NCBI GenBank assembly: GCA_947565475.1
Contig: CANOGI010000026.1
Span: forward strand, 1-14,087
Direction of reading: 5' to 3'
From: an uncultured Eubacteriaceae bacterium
Lineage (GTDB): Bacteria > Bacillota > Clostridia > Lachnospirales > CAG-274
DNA length: 14,087 nucleotides
This document shows, piece after piece, positions 1 to 8,373 of the stretch (the stretch's first letter is position 1; every line of letters starts with the position of its first letter). The position numbers and the translations under genes were made by a program. The notes under the pieces are model-generated. The model saw only the letters and a list, made by a program, of their open reading frames with translations. It was not told the DNA's origin and ran no database searches.

Positions 1-1
1 T

Positions 2-676
2 ACTCAGGGAGCGCTTCAGGTAAAAGCATTAGACGGGGTTTCTCTAAGTGTCCAAGAGGGTGAGTTTGTTTCTATTATGGGTTCATCGGGTTCGGGGAAA
101 TCGACTATGATGAATGTTTTGGGATGTCTTGACCAGCCTACGGACGGTACGTTTACTCTTGACGGAATAGATGTCTCAAAGCTTAAAGACACAGGGCTCG
201 CCGAGATAAGGAATAAGAAGATAGGATTTGTTTTTCAGACTTTTAATCTTTTGCCTAAGCTTTCAGCTATTGAGAATGTTGAGCTTCCAATGGCTTACAG
301 TGGGGTTTCTATGAGAGAAAGGCACAAAAGGGCAAGCGAGGCTCTTGAGAAAGTAGGTCTTGCCGAGAGAATGAGGCATAAACCCAACGAGCTTTCCGGA
401 GGACAACGGCAGAGAGTTGCTATAGCGAGGGCTTTAGTGAATAAGCCGAGTATTTTGCTTGCTGACGAGCCTACAGGTAATCTTGACAGCAAATCAACTT
501 TTGAGATTATTGATATATTTCAAAAGCTTAATGATGAGGGAGCGACTATTGTTATGGTTACTCATGAGCCGGACGTCGCTCAGTATACAAAGAGAATTGT
601 CACATTTAAAGACGGGCGGGCGGTTTCCGATGAGCTGGTTAAAAACAGGGTTATCGCGGAGGAGGAAATGAGATGA
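2..676 (+). CDS. MacB/LolD-type ABC transporter ATP-binding protein (5' end cut by window)
   Basis: This is the cytoplasmic ATPase that powers the permease encoded next to it; family members drive export of peptides, antibiotics or lipoproteins. The frame is open from base 2, giving about 224 visible residues. The ATG at 77 lies inside the Walker A region (IMGSSGSGKST), so it is not the true start; the reading before it (GALQVKALDGVSLSVQEGEF) is typical N-terminal ATPase sequence. In order there follow a Q-loop (FVFQTFNLLPKL), the ABC signature LSGGQRQRVAIARAL, Walker B with D-loop (LLADEPTGNLD) and the H-loop histidine (MVTHEPD). All catalytic motifs are intact. The stop overlaps the permease start (ATGA, 673-676), which implies translational coupling. 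The substrate cannot be read from the sequence. Confidence 0.95.
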   Translation, partial: TQGALQVKALDGVSLSVQEGEFVSIMGSSGSGKSTMMNVLGCLDQPTDGTFTLDGIDVSKLKDTGLAEIRNKKIGFVFQTFNLLPKLSAIENVELPMAYSGVSMRERHKRASEALEKVGLAERMRHKPNELSGGQRQRVAIARALVNKPSILLADEPTGNLDSKSTFEIIDIFQKLNDEGATIVMVTHEPDVAQYTKRIVTFKDGRAVSDELVKNRVIAEEEMR

Positions 677-1896
677 GTATTTTTGAGAATATTAAATCCG
701 CTTTTAAGAATGTTTTTTCTAATAAAATGAGGACTTTTTTGACTACTCTCGGTATTATAATAGGTATTGCCGCCGTTATAGCTATTACTTCGGTAGGCAA
801 TGGGAGCCAGGCTCAAATTACTGAACAGTTTGACAGTCTTGGTGTGGGCAGGATTACTGTAAGTCTGAGGAGCAATAGCCCGAGAAATATGGTAAGCGCG
901 GACGCTTTGACTTATGATGATTATGAAAAGATTAAAGAGATGGATGGCATAAAATCCATCTCACCAGTGTATAACGGAAGCAACGCCAGCGTTAAACTTC
1001 TTAACCCAAAAGAAACAAATAACGCCTCCATAACGGGTGTTACACCTGATTATCAGTTAATTATGACTCCTACTATGCTTTACGGAAGATATATAAGCGA
1101 CTCAGACGTAGAAGCTAAAAGCAAGGTTGTGGTTATCAACGATACTACCGCAAAAAAAGTTTTTGGGCATTGCGATCAATCTGTTATTGGGGAAAAGATT
1201 TCTATAAAAACGTGGCAGGGAAGTTCTAAGTATACGGTTATCGGGATTTCTGAAAACAGTAACGCGGAAACGGAAAGCCTTTATGAGAACGAGTATCCCG
1301 AAAGAATGGTTATTCCGATTACATCAGCTTTTAGATTGTTTAACAGAAAAACTCTCGCCAATATTATTCTTGTGGCCGAAGACGCTGATAATGCCGACGC
1401 TTTATGTTCCGCTATTACGGATAAGCTTAGCGAGATTCATAAAAATTCTGATAAATATGCTGCTGAAAGCGCCGCGGAACAAATGGAGGCAATGACAGAG
1501 GTTACTGGAACCGTTACCATGCTTATAAGCGGGGTGGCCGCTATATCTCTTATTGTGGGAGGTATCGGCGTTATGAACATTATGCTTGTTACAGTTACTG
1601 AAAGAACAAGAGAAATTGGAATAAGAAAGTCTATTGGAGCTAAAAATAAGGATATTATGGTTCAATTTGTAGTTGAGGCGGTTATACTCACCGGTATAGG
1701 AGGTATACTTGGCGTAATGTTTGGCTGGGGATTTGGTGTGATTGCCGGCAATCTTATGGGCGTATCAAGTGTTGTTTCCCTCAATTCTGTTCTTATGGCT
1801 GTTGTTATTTCCACGGCTATTGGCATTATTTTTGGAGTTTATCCGGCGAGAAAAGCCGCTCTTTTAGACCCTATAGAAGCGTTAAGATATGAATAA
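673..1896 (+). CDS. MacB/FtsX-family ABC transporter permease
   Basis: Membrane subunit of the exporter, 407 aa, the usual length for the family. It has the MacB layout: a short cytoplasmic N-terminus, TM1 at about 22-43, a large extracytoplasmic domain at about 45-275 (MacB_PCD type), then TM2 (281-305), TM3 (331-360) and TM4 (372-390), forming the FtsX domain. The cytoplasmic loop after TM2 carries the conserved ERTREIGIRKSIGAK segment that contacts the ATPase, and the protein ends in the familiar PARKAALLDPIEALRYE. The start ATG overlaps the ATPase stop, and GGAGGAAATGAG just upstream supplies the ribosome site. In this class of transporter the permease works by mechanotransmission with an adaptor and a TolC-like partner. 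A TolC-like gene lies downstream at 5110; the adaptor is not in the window. Confidence 0.94.
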   Translation: MSIFENIKSAFKNVFSNKMRTFLTTLGIIIGIAAVIAITSVGNGSQAQITEQFDSLGVGRITVSLRSNSPRNMVSADALTYDDYEKIKEMDGIKSISPVYNGSNASVKLLNPKETNNASITGVTPDYQLIMTPTMLYGRYISDSDVEAKSKVVVINDTTAKKVFGHCDQSVIGEKISIKTWQGSSKYTVIGISENSNAETESLYENEYPERMVIPITSAFRLFNRKTLANIILVAEDADNADALCSAITDKLSEIHKNSDKYAAESAAEQMEAMTEVTGTVTMLISGVAAISLIVGGIGVMNIMLVTVTERTREIGIRKSIGAKNKDIMVQFVVEAVILTGIGGILGVMFGWGFGVIAGNLMGVSSVVSLNSVLMAVVISTAIGIIFGVYPARKAALLDPIEALRYE

Positions 1897-2036
1897 ATAA
1901 GTGTATATAAGTTTATGGGGTAAAATATGATTTGTCTTGGTTGATATATTATGTAATATATTCCTTTGCTTTAAATTTAACCGACGAAGTAAGTTTTCTG
2001 CTTTTTAAGTTAGGTACTTACTCTTGGATTTAGTAG
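1897..2036. other. AT-rich spacer after the ABC operon
   Basis: No gene is seen here. It contains a small AT-only hairpin (ATATATTA/TAATATAT, 1944-1961) and a dyad AGTAAGT/ACTTACT (1988-1994 and 2016-2022). Neither is followed by a good T-run, so no convincing terminator can be called for the permease gene. Confidence 0.4.
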
Positions 2037-2199
2037 TATGGTTAAACTGCTTGAAAACAATCAAAAAAGGTGAGATAAAAATTATTTTTGTAAGGCAAAC
2101 GAAAAAGAGGATAGCCTAAAGCCTATGCCGACTAATACTAACGCAACAAAAAATATTTTTAGCTACCGAACTTGTCTATTTTTTAGTAGTTTGACTATA
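2037..2199 (+). repeat. Intergenic repeat family, copy A (~163 bp)
   Basis: First of four related copies. The left end is slightly decayed (TATGGTTAAACTGCTTGAAAA) and the right end is TTTAGTAGTTTGACTATA, its approximate inverse. Inside are AAAATTATTTTTGTAAGGC, a central dyad around ATAGCCTAAAGCCTAT, GCCTATGCCGACTAAT and ACCGAACTTGT, all shared with the other copies. An internal helix pairs TAAAAAT (2076-2082) with ATTTTTA (2155-2161), extended by GGT/ACC. No protein is encoded. It lies between the ABC operon and the response-regulator promoter. Confidence 0.85.
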
Positions 2200-2269
2200 G
2201 TATAGACTTTTGTTGAATATAAATGCGGAGGTATACTCCTTAACTTACCTGAATTTGTTTTGTGATTTT

Positions 2270-2298
2270 TTGTCATTTTGATTTTACAGAGATAAAAT
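2270..2298 (+). promoter_or_regulatory. Probable sigma-A promoter for the two-component operon
   Basis: TTGTCA (2270-2275), a 17-base spacer, then TAAAAT (2293-2298). Transcription would begin near 2305, about 80 bases before the response-regulator start. An imperfect dyad, GGAGGTATACTCC, lies upstream at about 2227-2239 and could be a regulator site; this is conjecture. Confidence 0.55.
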
Positions 2299-2383
2299 TG
2301 CCGCCTTTACGTTAAATTTTGTTTAAAACATTGATGAGACTTTAAATGAAGTTTGGCGTTAATTGTGAAAGAAGGGAATTATT

Positions 2384-3073
2384 TTGAAAGTGGATAAAGT
2401 TTTAATTATTGAGGATGAGATTAAGCTTGCCCGTTTTATAGAGCTTGAGCTTAAACATGAGGGATACGAGGTTTGCGTATCAAATGACGGAAGAGAGGGG
2501 CTTGATATGTTTTATAATGAAAAGCCTGATATTCTTTTGCTGGATTTAATGCTTCCGGAAATCAGCGGAATAGAGGTTTGCAGAAGAATAAGAAAAAGCT
2601 CAAAAGTTCCTATAATTATGATTACCGCTAAAGGGGAGATAATGGACAAAGTATTAGGACTTGACAGCGGGGCGGACGATTATGTTACAAAGCCTTTCGC
2701 TATAGAGGAACTTTTAGCGAGAATGAGAGTCGCTCTTAAAAGAGTTAAAAGCTTTACTGAGGATGCGGGAGTAATTTTAAATCTTAAAAACTTGGTTATA
2801 GACTCAGCGAAAAGAATTGTTAAAGTTGACGATGAGGAAGTTGAGCTTACAAAAAGGGAATTTGAGCTGCTTTTTTATCTTGTTAAAAATAAAAACATAG
2901 TTATAACAAGGGACCAAATACTTAATAACGTATGGGGATATGACTATATAGGAGAAACAAATGTTGTTGACGTTTATATCAGATATTTAAGAACTAAATT
3001 GGATGATAAATATAATGTTAAATTTATACACACTATAAGAGGTGTTGGTTATTTTGCGAAAGATGAGGAATAA
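2384..3073 (+). CDS. OmpR/PhoB-family response regulator
   Basis: DNA-binding half of a two-component system, 229 aa. The receiver domain (about 5-117) has the acidic pocket E10-D11, phospho-acceptor D54 (LLLDLMLPE), T81 and K103 (VTKPF). A winged-helix effector (about 131-226) follows, with LTKREFELLFYLV, the recognition-helix region TNVVDVYIRYLRTKL and the wing IHTIRGVGYF. Translation probably starts at TTG 2384, since AAGAAGGGA (2369-2377) is correctly spaced before it; GTG at 2390 is the alternative. It overlaps the kinase gene downstream, so the two are co-translated. It sits between the MacB-type transporter and the TolC-like gene, so control of that export system is the likely role, as with VanR/BceR-like regulators beside ABC exporters. 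The target genes are inferred. Confidence 0.94.
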   Translation: MKVDKVLIIEDEIKLARFIELELKHEGYEVCVSNDGREGLDMFYNEKPDILLLDLMLPEISGIEVCRRIRKSSKVPIIMITAKGEIMDKVLGLDSGADDYVTKPFAIEELLARMRVALKRVKSFTEDAGVILNLKNLVIDSAKRIVKVDDEEVELTKREFELLFYLVKNKNIVITRDQILNNVWGYDYIGETNVVDVYIRYLRTKLDDKYNVKFIHTIRGVGYFAKDEE

Positions 3074-4478
3074 ACTTAATTTTATAAAGAAATATAAAAG
3101 CCTTTCTATAGGCAATAAAATCACTTTGTTATACGCCGCTGTATTCACCGTTACATTTATAACCTTGACCGTGTTTATAATGCTTAATACATGGTATTAT
3201 TATCAGGGGGTTTCAGAAAACGAGCTTCTTGAGACTATGGATAAGGTGATTTCTTACATAAAATCGGATAATGAGATAGCCGCCGACGAGATATCGAAGC
3301 TTAGCCCAAACAGAAATATTGAGATAAGGCTCTTTGTTGGGAAGGATGGGGACGAAAAAATAGATATGATAAACAAGCAACCCTACAAAAATCCTCATTT
3401 TCCTCCGCCTCTTAAAAATAAAGAGGATTTTGACAAAAAAAAGGAGCGTTTTGAGACAGAAACAGTTAAAGGGATACATTATATGTCAAGAAGAAATATT
3501 GTGGAGCATAAGGGAAAACAGTATTTTATTGAGGTATTTAGGACAAATGAGAGTGAAAGAGCGGTTTTAAGGGATTTTGCCATTGTTTTTATTGTGGCGA
3601 ATGTTCTGGGCATTATAGCGTCTTTTGGGATAGGAAGATTTATAAGCAAAAAAGTTCTTAATCCTATATCAGAAATCACAAGAACAGCGGAAAGAATAAG
3701 TATTAATGATTTAAGCAAAAGAATTAATGTGCCGGAGTCAGACGATGAGGTCTCAAATCTCGCGGTGACTTTTAACGATATGCTGGGAAGGCTTGAGAAT
3801 TCTTTTGAGAAACAAAAACAATTTGTCTCAAACGCATCTCACGAGTTGAAAACCCCTATTTCAGTTATTCAGGGTTATGCCAGTCTTATGGACAGGTGGG
3901 GAAAAAGCGATCCGGAAATTTTACAAGAGTCTATTGATTCAATTAAGGATGAAACAGAGTATATGTCAAATCTTATTAATAAACTTTTTTTTCTCGCTAA
4001 AAACGAGCAAAGTGAGAAAATAGACAAAATTAGAATTTCCCTTAACGGTGTTGTCTCGGAGGTTATAAAAGAAGTGGCGGTTCTTGGTATTAACGGTGAG
4101 TTTAATATTATTGGTGATAAAGAAGTAAATGTGATGGGAGATTCTAACCTCATTAAACAGCTTTTATGGATATTTTTTGAGAATGCTATAAAGTATTCAG
4201 ATAAGGATTATATAAAAGTTGATGTGCATCTTTATTGTGAGAAGGAATTTTCCGTTATGAAGATTTCTGATAACGGTATGGGAATAAAGCGAGATGATAT
4301 ACCTTATATTTTTGACAGATTTTTTAGAGGAGATAAATCTCATAATAAAACGGTTTCAGGAAACGGACTCGGACTTTCTATCGCTGAAATTATTGTTAGA
4401 AACCATGATGGAAAAATTGAGGTTTTCAGTGAGGAAAAAAAAGGAACGAATTTTATTATTAGATTTCCAAAAGCGTAA
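3063..4478 (+). CDS. Membrane sensor histidine kinase (HAMP-HisKA-HATPase)
   Basis: Cognate kinase of the preceding regulator, 471 aa from ATG 3063. TM1 spans about 21-43, an extracytoplasmic sensor of about 125 residues follows (no recognised fold, with a proline-rich patch HFPPPL), then TM2 at about 172-192 and a HAMP domain to about 245. The dimerisation/phospho-acceptor helix carries H260 (SNASHELKTPISVIQGY). The ATP-binding domain has N374 (N box, FFENAIKYS), DNGMG 403-407, the F box DRFFRGD and GNGLGL 433-438. All catalytic boxes are present. The start is uncertain: GTG 3042 and TTG 3054 are in frame and further upstream, and AGAGGTG (3038-3044) is better spaced for TTG 3054. Any choice overlaps the regulator gene. 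The large ectodomain suggests it senses something outside the membrane. Confidence 0.93.
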   Translation: MRNKLNFIKKYKSLSIGNKITLLYAAVFTVTFITLTVFIMLNTWYYYQGVSENELLETMDKVISYIKSDNEIAADEISKLSPNRNIEIRLFVGKDGDEKIDMINKQPYKNPHFPPPLKNKEDFDKKKERFETETVKGIHYMSRRNIVEHKGKQYFIEVFRTNESERAVLRDFAIVFIVANVLGIIASFGIGRFISKKVLNPISEITRTAERISINDLSKRINVPESDDEVSNLAVTFNDMLGRLENSFEKQKQFVSNASHELKTPISVIQGYASLMDRWGKSDPEILQESIDSIKDETEYMSNLINKLFFLAKNEQSEKIDKIRISLNGVVSEVIKEVAVLGINGEFNIIGDKEVNVMGDSNLIKQLLWIFFENAIKYSDKDYIKVDVHLYCEKEFSVMKISDNGMGIKRDDIPYIFDRFFRGDKSHNKTVSGNGLGLSIAEIIVRNHDGKIEVFSEEKKGTNFIIRFPKA

Positions 4479-4607
4479 ATTATGGTTGTTTTTTAAATGA
4501 CTGAGCAATACTAATCTCTCTTAAAATACGTGATAAAATGGCATAAAACCCAAAAAATATTTTGTGTGTGTTTATGTTAAAATTTTAGTGAAAGGTGTTT
4601 TGTTATT

Positions 4608-4769
4608 TATAGTCAAGCTATTTGAAAATAAACAAAAGGAGGCGGGGTTAAAATTATTTTCGTAAGACAGCGGAGGGAGAGCATACCATAAGCCTATGCC
4701 GACGGACGTTTGCGGCAAAAAGGATTTTAAGCCGCTGAATTTGTTAATTTTTCAATTTGTTTGACTATA
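4608..4769 (+). repeat. Intergenic repeat family, copy B (~162 bp)
   Basis: It begins TATAGTCAAGCTATTTGAAAA and ends TTTGACTATA. The ends pair with each other, including TTGAAAA with TTTTTCAA. The internal helix is TTAAAAT (4648-4654) with ATTTTAA (4724-4730), where copies A and C have TAAAAAT/ATTTTTA, so both strands have changed together. The shared core AAGCCTATGCCGAC is present. It is the first of two copies in the spacer between the kinase and TolC-like genes. Confidence 0.85.
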
Positions 4770-4913
4770 AACCGCCGAAAGCGTAAAAAGAATTTCTCGT
4801 GTTTCGAGAAGCTTTAAATAAAAGAATTTTTTTGTTTTATATTCTTCTGTATAATTATCTATTTTTTAACAAGATTGAAGCAAGTTATCGATGAGAATAA
4901 AGTTATCGTAAAA
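4770..4913. other. Spacer between repeat copies B and C
   Basis: Non-coding. It holds a small hairpin TTCTCG/CGAGAA (4794-4810) flanked by AAAG/CTTT, which could be the terminator remnant of the kinase operon, although the T-run (4827-4833) is 16 bases away. A TGTATAAT -10-like box lies at 4848-4855 without a convincing -35; it might serve the TolC-like gene. Confidence 0.35.
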
Positions 4914-5078
4914 TATAGTCAAATCACTTGAAAAAGAGCAAAAGAAGGCGAGATAAAAATTATTTTTGTGAGGCAGAGGAAAGAGAGCTTGGTTAGGAGC
5001 CTATGCTGACTGACGATAACGCAACAAAAGTGATTTTTAGCCACCGAACTTGTTCGTTTTTTAAGTGATTTGACTATA
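4914..5078 (+). repeat. Intergenic repeat family, copy C (~165 bp), best-preserved ends
   Basis: Terminal repeats of about 22 bases differ at one position: TATAGTCAAATCACTTGAAA on the left, and on the right the inverse, ending AAGTGATTTGACTATA. The internal helix is TAAAAAT (4954-4960) with ATTTTTA (5033-5039), extended by GGC/GCC. The core GGAGCCTATGCTGACTGACG and the ACCGAACTTGTTCG motif match the other copies. Its last bases plus the next two form TATAAT (5075-5080), with TTGTTC 19 bases upstream, so it might give weak promoter activity to the gene at 5110; this is conjecture. Confidence 0.88.
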
Positions 5079-5109
5079 ATATTTATTTAAGAAAGTTGGT
5101 GGATAAGTT

Positions 5110-6222
5110 ATGAAAATAAAAGGGTTTATATTTGTTTATATTTGTCTTGGTATACAGTTTTTTAATTTACCGGTTTTTGCCGAGGACGTTATATCAGGAA
5201 TAGGAGAAACATCAAATTCTGATTTAGAAATTTCCAGAATTACGAGTCTTTCTGTTGACAAGGCCCTTGCTATAGCGGTTTCATATAACAGAGAAATTAT
5301 TGAGCTGGAGGAGGATTTGCCTTTTGTAATTAAAGAATGCGAGGATTTAAGTAATGATTTGGCGAATAATCCAGATACTTATTATTCCATTAAAACACAA
5401 ATCGCTGATTTAAAAAATACTATTGACAATTATGATTTAAGCGTTCAGAAAAATAAAGATATATTGAGATATGATATTACTAAGCTTTTTATAAGTATCG
5501 TGAACGCTCAGAGAGAAATAGAATTACAGGAAAAAAATCTTTCTATAATGAAAAAGGAACTGGATGCCGCTCAAATTAAAAAGGATAAAGGAATATTGAG
5601 CGAGTCTGAGTTTAATGACAAAAATACAGAGTATATTAAAAAGTTTAACGATGTCGAAAATAAAAAAATTGACTTAAATAACTTATATATTGACCTTAAT
5701 AAAGCTATTGGTATTGATTTGAGTGAAAAGTATTCTATTGAGCTTGATTTTAATTATACGGAGATAGAAAATGTTGATATCGATGAGAAAGTTAAAAGTG
5801 AAATTGACAGTAATTTTGATATTATGAAACAGAAACAAAGTCTTGAGGTTTCGGAATATGAGTACTCGAATTATAATGAAAACACAAGCTATATCTCAAA
5901 GATTTCAAAGGAAAATGATATTCGCGGGCAATTAAGGGATATTAAAGAATCTGAAGTTAATTTTAGTGATTCGGTGAATAAAGTTTATAAAAATATTTTG
6001 AGCAGAGAGAACGATGACGACAAATATAATGAGGAACTTATTTATAAACAAAAGGAATTGGATGTTTTAAACTTAAAATACTCAATGGGAAAAGCTACTT
6101 TAATTGAACTTGATAAGAAGTCCTTTGAGATTGAGGAACTTCAAAATAAGATTTTAGAAAACAGATTTGAGCATTATCTTCTTGTCGCTAAGTTTCAAAA
6201 CAGCAATTTAATTGACAGGTGA
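5110..6222 (+). CDS. Secreted TolC/outer-membrane-efflux-like coiled-coil protein
   Basis: 370 aa. A signal peptide is clear: MKIK, a hydrophobic core at 5-22 and a likely cut after VFA (residue 24). The mature start LSVDKALAIAVSYNREI (47-63) resembles the first helix of TolC proteins. A segment at about 121-200 (YDITKLFISIVNAQREIELQEKN..., KDKGILSESEFND) is echoed near the C-terminus (VNKVYKNIL..., KYSMGKATLIELDKKSFEIEELQ), the two-fold internal duplication typical of the family. Almost all of it is predicted helix/coiled coil. GGTGG at about 5099 provides the ribosome site for ATG 5110. It is shorter than Gram-negative TolC, and strand-forming segments are not obvious, so in a single-membrane cell it may be a wall-side partner of the MacB-type exporter. 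The family call is by pattern; function is inferred from context. Confidence 0.75.
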   Translation: MKIKGFIFVYICLGIQFFNLPVFAEDVISGIGETSNSDLEISRITSLSVDKALAIAVSYNREIIELEEDLPFVIKECEDLSNDLANNPDTYYSIKTQIADLKNTIDNYDLSVQKNKDILRYDITKLFISIVNAQREIELQEKNLSIMKKELDAAQIKKDKGILSESEFNDKNTEYIKKFNDVENKKIDLNNLYIDLNKAIGIDLSEKYSIELDFNYTEIENVDIDEKVKSEIDSNFDIMKQKQSLEVSEYEYSNYNENTSYISKISKENDIRGQLRDIKESEVNFSDSVNKVYKNILSRENDDDKYNEELIYKQKELDVLNLKYSMGKATLIELDKKSFEIEELQNKILENRFEHYLLVAKFQNSNLIDR

Positions 6223-6353
6223 AAGTATAAAAAAAGCTGATTTTATTTGGATTTAATATGACAATTTTAAGCGAAATTTAAGGAAAACTTAATTATAGAG
6301 ACGAAAATGTAACTTTTTGTATATTTTATGCACAATTTTTTTGAACATATGTG
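6223..6353. other. Spacer before the ppdK promoter
   Basis: AT-rich, with no gene, no copy of the repeat family and no clear terminator after the TolC-like gene. Confidence 0.4.
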
Positions 6354-6382
6354 TTGTTTTATTGTACAGTATATGGTATAAT
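6354..6382 (+). promoter_or_regulatory. Sigma-A promoter with extended -10 for ppdK
   Basis: TTGTTT (6354-6359), a 17-base spacer, then TGG-TATAAT (6374-6382), a perfect -10 with the TGn extension. The leader to the ATG at 6507 is about 118 bases, AT-rich and without an obvious fold. A textbook AGGAGG (6493-6498) precedes the start. Confidence 0.7.
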
Positions 6383-6506
6383 AGGTAAATGAAAACAAAA
6401 AAGCGTCATTAATAGCAATATTTACAGTTAATATTATATTTTTATTAAATTAAAATTTAGTATTAACTTAAAACAATTTATATAATTTTTACAGGAGGTT
6501 TTCATT

Positions 6507-8369
6507 ATGAGTAAAAAAATTGTTTATATGTTTTCCGAAGGAGACAGCTCTATGAGAGATATTCTTGGCGGAAAGGGCGCGAATCTCGCGGAGATGACCA
6601 ATATAGGTATGCCTGTTCCTCCGGGATTTACAGTTTCCTCAGAAGCTTGTTCTGAGTATAACAGTTCAGGAAAGGTTTTGCCGGAATACATAAAAACACA
6701 GATTTCCGACGCGCTTGCTGAACTTGAGAAATTATCTGGCAAGGTTTTAGGCGATTTAAAAAATCCTCTTTTGGTTTCTGTTCGCTCAGGAGCGAGAATA
6801 TCCATGCCCGGTATGATGGATACGGTTTTAAATCTTGGTCTTAACGACGATACAGTTAAAGCTCTCGCTGATGAAACAAGCAACGAGAGATTCGCTTATG
6901 ATTCTTACAGAAGATTTATTATGATGTTCTCCGATGTTGTTATAGGTGTTTCTAAAAAGAAATTTGAGGAGGCTCTTGACAAATATAAAGAAGAGAGAGG
7001 CGTGAAAAGCGACCCTGAGCTTGACGCTGAGGACTGGAAAAAAGTTACGGTTATGTTTAAGGAAATTTATAAGGAAGACCAGGGCAAGGATTTCCCTCAC
7101 GATGTAAGGGAACAGCTTTTTGAGGCTGTCTGCGCCGTTTTCCGTTCATGGGATAATCCAAGAGCGAACTATTACAGAAAAGAACATGATATTCCTTATG
7201 AGTGGGGTACCGCTGTAAACGTGCAGAGCATGGTATTCGGAAATATGGGAGAGACTTCCGGCACGGGCGTTGTGTTCTCAAGAAATCCGGCTAACGGAAA
7301 CAGAGAGATATACGGCGAGTATATGATTAATGCCCAGGGCGAGGATGTTGTTGCCGGCGTTAGAACTCCAAAACCTTTTTCCGAGCTTAAAAATGATATG
7401 CCGGAGATTTATGAGCAGTTTAGGGAAATGGCGGACAAGCTTGAAAAACATTATAAAGATATGCAGGATATGGAAATTACCATTGAGAAAGGCAAGCTTT
7501 ATTTCCTTCAGACAAGAAACGCTAAAAGAACAGCTCAGGCGGCTTTGAAAATAGCCATTGACATGGTAAATGAAAAACTTCTCACTAAAGAAGAAGCTCT
7601 TGTGAAAGTTGACGCTTCACAGCTTGACCAGCTTTTACATCCTATGTTTGACGTTAATGTTCTTAAAAACGCTACTCCTATCGGAAACGCTTTGCCGGCT
7701 TCTCCAGGCGCGGCCGCGGGTATTGTTTGCTTCAGCGCTGAGGACGCCAAGGATTTTGTCGAGAAAGGTGAGAGAACTGTTTTAGTCAGACTTGAGACGT
7801 CTCCTGAGGATATAGAGGGTATGGCCGTTTCAGAAGGTATTTTAACTGTAAGAGGAGGTATGACATCTCATGCCGCGGTTGTGGCGAGAGGCATGGGAAG
7901 GTGCTGTGTTTCCGGATGTGAGGCTATTAAAATAAATGAGAAAGAAAAATATTTTGAGCTGAGCGGAAAGGTATTTAAAGAGGGAGACTATATATCCATT
8001 GACGGTTCAACAGGAAATATTTATGAGGGTGATATAAAGACTGTGGCGCCTGAGATATCCGGTGATTTCGGAGAATTTATGAGCTGGGCCGATGATATAA
8101 GAAAACTTAAGGTACGCACGAACGCCGACACTCCGAAAGACGCTAAAGTCGCTCTTGATTTTGGAGCGGAGGGTATTGGCTTGGTTCGTACGGAGCATAT
8201 GTTCTTTGAGGAGGACAGAATCGCTAAAATAAGAACAATGATTTTATGCGATACAGAGGAAGAGCGAGTTAAGGCTCTTGATGAGCTTTTACCTTTCCAG
8301 AAAAGTGATTTTGAGGGAATTTACGAGGTTATGGAGGACAGACCTGTAACTGTACGTCTTCTTACATGA
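6507..8369 (+). CDS. ppdK: PPDK N-terminal fragment: ATP-grasp, phosphohistidine and start of PEP/pyruvate domain
   Basis: 620 aa. The ATP-grasp nucleotide-binding part includes GGKGANLAEM (about 22-31), VSVRSGARISMPGMMDTVLNLG and NVQSMVFGNMGETSGTGVVF. LYFLQTRNAKRT closes that domain. The swivelling phosphohistidine domain has GGMTSHAAVVARGMGRCCVSG with the catalytic H455. The TIM-barrel domain begins with R561 (GLVRTEHMFF) and reaches R617 before a premature TGA at 8367. On its own it could take phosphate from ATP onto H455, but it lacks most of the pyruvate/PEP site (E745, N768 and C831 are on the other piece). It starts at ATG 6507 behind AGGAGG and should be well expressed from the promoter at 6354. 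Confidence 0.85.
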   Translation: MSKKIVYMFSEGDSSMRDILGGKGANLAEMTNIGMPVPPGFTVSSEACSEYNSSGKVLPEYIKTQISDALAELEKLSGKVLGDLKNPLLVSVRSGARISMPGMMDTVLNLGLNDDTVKALADETSNERFAYDSYRRFIMMFSDVVIGVSKKKFEEALDKYKEERGVKSDPELDAEDWKKVTVMFKEIYKEDQGKDFPHDVREQLFEAVCAVFRSWDNPRANYYRKEHDIPYEWGTAVNVQSMVFGNMGETSGTGVVFSRNPANGNREIYGEYMINAQGEDVVAGVRTPKPFSELKNDMPEIYEQFREMADKLEKHYKDMQDMEITIEKGKLYFLQTRNAKRTAQAALKIAIDMVNEKLLTKEEALVKVDASQLDQLLHPMFDVNVLKNATPIGNALPASPGAAAGIVCFSAEDAKDFVEKGERTVLVRLETSPEDIEGMAVSEGILTVRGGMTSHAAVVARGMGRCCVSGCEAIKINEKEKYFELSGKVFKEGDYISIDGSTGNIYEGDIKTVAPEISGDFGEFMSWADDIRKLKVRTNADTPKDAKVALDFGAEGIGLVRTEHMFFEEDRIAKIRTMILCDTEEERVKALDELLPFQKSDFEGIYEVMEDRPVTVRLLT

Positions 8370-8373
8370 GTTT

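Noticed and set aside
77..79. ATG 77 as the start of the ABC ATPase
   Set aside because: It lies within the Walker A region and the upstream sequence continues the family's conserved N-terminus, so the gene simply begins before the window.
295..492. Antisense open frames over the ABC genes, ppdK and other strong genes
   Set aside because: They are reverse-strand shadows of well-conserved coding sequence with no start signals or family resemblance.
2037..5078. Repeat copies as a CRISPR array or tandem satellite
   Set aside because: Units are about 160 bp with inverted ends, spaced by genes or unrelated sequence, with no short identical repeats and spacers and no cas genes.
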